Position numbers and translations under genes: made by a program. DNA of 16,594 nt, from the NCBI GenBank assembly GCA_905477565.1, contig CAJQGO010000119.1, positions 1 through 16,594 on the forward strand, read 5' to 3'. Below the pieces are notes generated by a model. That model saw only the letters and a program-made list of their open reading frames with translations. It did no database searches and was not told where the DNA came from. The first letter of the stretch is position 1. Each line of letters begins with the position of its first letter. This DNA comes from an uncultured Planctomycetota bacterium (GTDB lineage: Bacteria > Planctomycetota > Planctomycetia > Pirellulales > UBA1268). Positions 16,022 to 16,594 of the stretch are shown one piece after another.

Positions 16022-16594
16022 AAGGACACATAAATGTCTCATCAAGGTTCAAGATAACATTTCCTACGACCGTCCATGCAGCAAGAGAAGCATGAGCTTC
16101 GTTCATAGCTCCATCAAATTGTTTCAATATTTTCTCTGGTAATGGCCCTCTCGGTTTTGTCGCCATTGCCCGTGCCGCACTCGAATCATTAAGAAAATGG
16201 CTTCGTGTCTCTTCATAGAGTTTGACTAAACGCTCCACCTCGTGTGGCCGGGGTGATCTTGTCAGTACGAGACGAAATCCTCGAGTGGCTTGCTCAGCTG
16301 AATGTGGCCCGCTCTCACACACCATACGCCGTGCAAGTGCCTGCGCAGCTTCAACAAAAACAGGATCATTGAGTGTGACAAGTGCTTGAAGTGGTGTATT
16401 TGTTCGGGGTCGACGGATCGTGCAGACTTCACGATTTGGTGCATCAAAGGTAGCCATTGAGGGATATGGATTACTCCGCCGCCACGTCGTATAAATCGCT
16501 CGTCGATACCGGTCTTCACCGGTGCTTGTCTTCCAATCAATACCAGCACCAAACGCTGCCTTTAAACCAAGGTCCGGCTGTGGCGGATGGACAC
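16020..16594 (-). CDS. C-terminal part of a DUF1553 (PSD1) planctomycete cytochrome-like protein (partial)
   Basis: The last 190 residues of a large protein whose 5' part lies beyond the right edge; the frame is open to the window end. It starts in VHPPQPDLGLKAAFGAG, then TSTGEDRYRRAIYTTWRRS, then MATFDAPNREVCTIRRPRTN and TPLQALVTLNDPVFVEAAQA. These are hallmark segments of the C-terminal DUF1553 domain. The Met at 16457, which opens MATFDAPNREV, is internal to the domain and is not the start. The equivalent part of the copy at 1764-5105 reads RRSIYTYWRRSGPAPVLEAF and TNTPLHALVLLNGTQFVEAS, so the two are paralogous but well diverged. By analogy the missing part should carry PSCyt1 and DUF1549 domains. 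The end of the protein (WTVVGNVILNLDETFMCP) is the usual short PSD1 tail. Confidence 0.9.
   Translation of the reverse strand, partial: VHPPQPDLGLKAAFGAGIDWKTSTGEDRYRRAIYTTWRRSNPYPSMATFDAPNREVCTIRRPRTNTPLQALVTLNDPVFVEAAQALARRMVCESGPHSAEQATRGFRLVLTRSPRPHEVERLVKLYEETRSHFLNDSSAARAMATKPRGPLPEKILKQFDGAMNEAHASLAAWTVVGNVILNLDETFMCP

Noticed and set aside
6545..16594. Idea that the block between the two DUF1501 pairs is a mobile island or defence system
   Set aside because: No integrase, transposase, tRNA, attachment repeat, toxin or nuclease is present, and the enclosed genes are ordinary transport and repair genes.

Overview
The window looks like a chromosomal segment of a planctomycete (Planctomycetota), probably aquatic or marine, with a moderate (not high) GC content by eye. 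The main evidence is two gene pairs of a type that is abundant in Planctomycetes. In each pair, a secreted cytochrome-like protein (PSCyt1/DUF1549/DUF1553) is followed by a Tat-exported DUF1501 protein. Supporting evidence is an EF-hand/esterase fusion and a cupin protein whose N-terminus resembles the planctomycete LEPR-type export motif. The species cannot be named from the sequence alone. I found no tRNA, rRNA, CRISPR array, insertion sequence or phage gene.

Layout from left to right. Positions 1-149 (-) hold the 5' end of a small secreted protein of unknown function. Positions 345-1466 (-) encode a secreted esterase with two EF-hands. After a promoter-bearing gap, 1764-5105 and 5102-6544 (+) form an overlapping pair: a large PSCyt1-DUF1549-LamG-DUF1553 protein and a DUF1501 protein. 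Positions 6545-6908 hold possible hairpins and a possible 51-codon membrane peptide. Positions 6909-8141 (+) encode an MFS transporter, which converges on a TRAP transporter operon (-) made of a lipoprotein binding protein (10328-11440) and a fused small/large permease (8156-10288). Positions 11700-12737 (-) encode an exported-looking cupin protein and 12950-14311 (-) a class I photolyase. The right end carries the second DUF1501 gene (14552-16009, -), preceded by the 3' end of a second DUF1553 gene (16020-16594, -, running off the window).

Working together. The two PSCyt/DUF1501 pairs point towards each other and bracket a block devoted mostly to uptake (MFS and TRAP). In Planctomycetes such secreted pairs are often found near sulfatases and polysaccharide-degrading enzymes, but their biochemical role is not established. 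The TRAP binding protein resembles the TakP/mannitol-chloroaromatic branch, so a small carboxylate such as a 2-oxo acid is the most reasonable substrate guess. A simple reading is an environmental carbon-scavenging neighbourhood with extracellular hydrolysis and redox functions plus high-affinity uptake. The photolyase appears to be an unrelated light-damage repair gene. I do not see a clearly new defence or mobile system. The least explained items are the cupin protein, the nested hairpin between photolyase and cupin, and the small ORF and hairpins upstream of the MFS gene.
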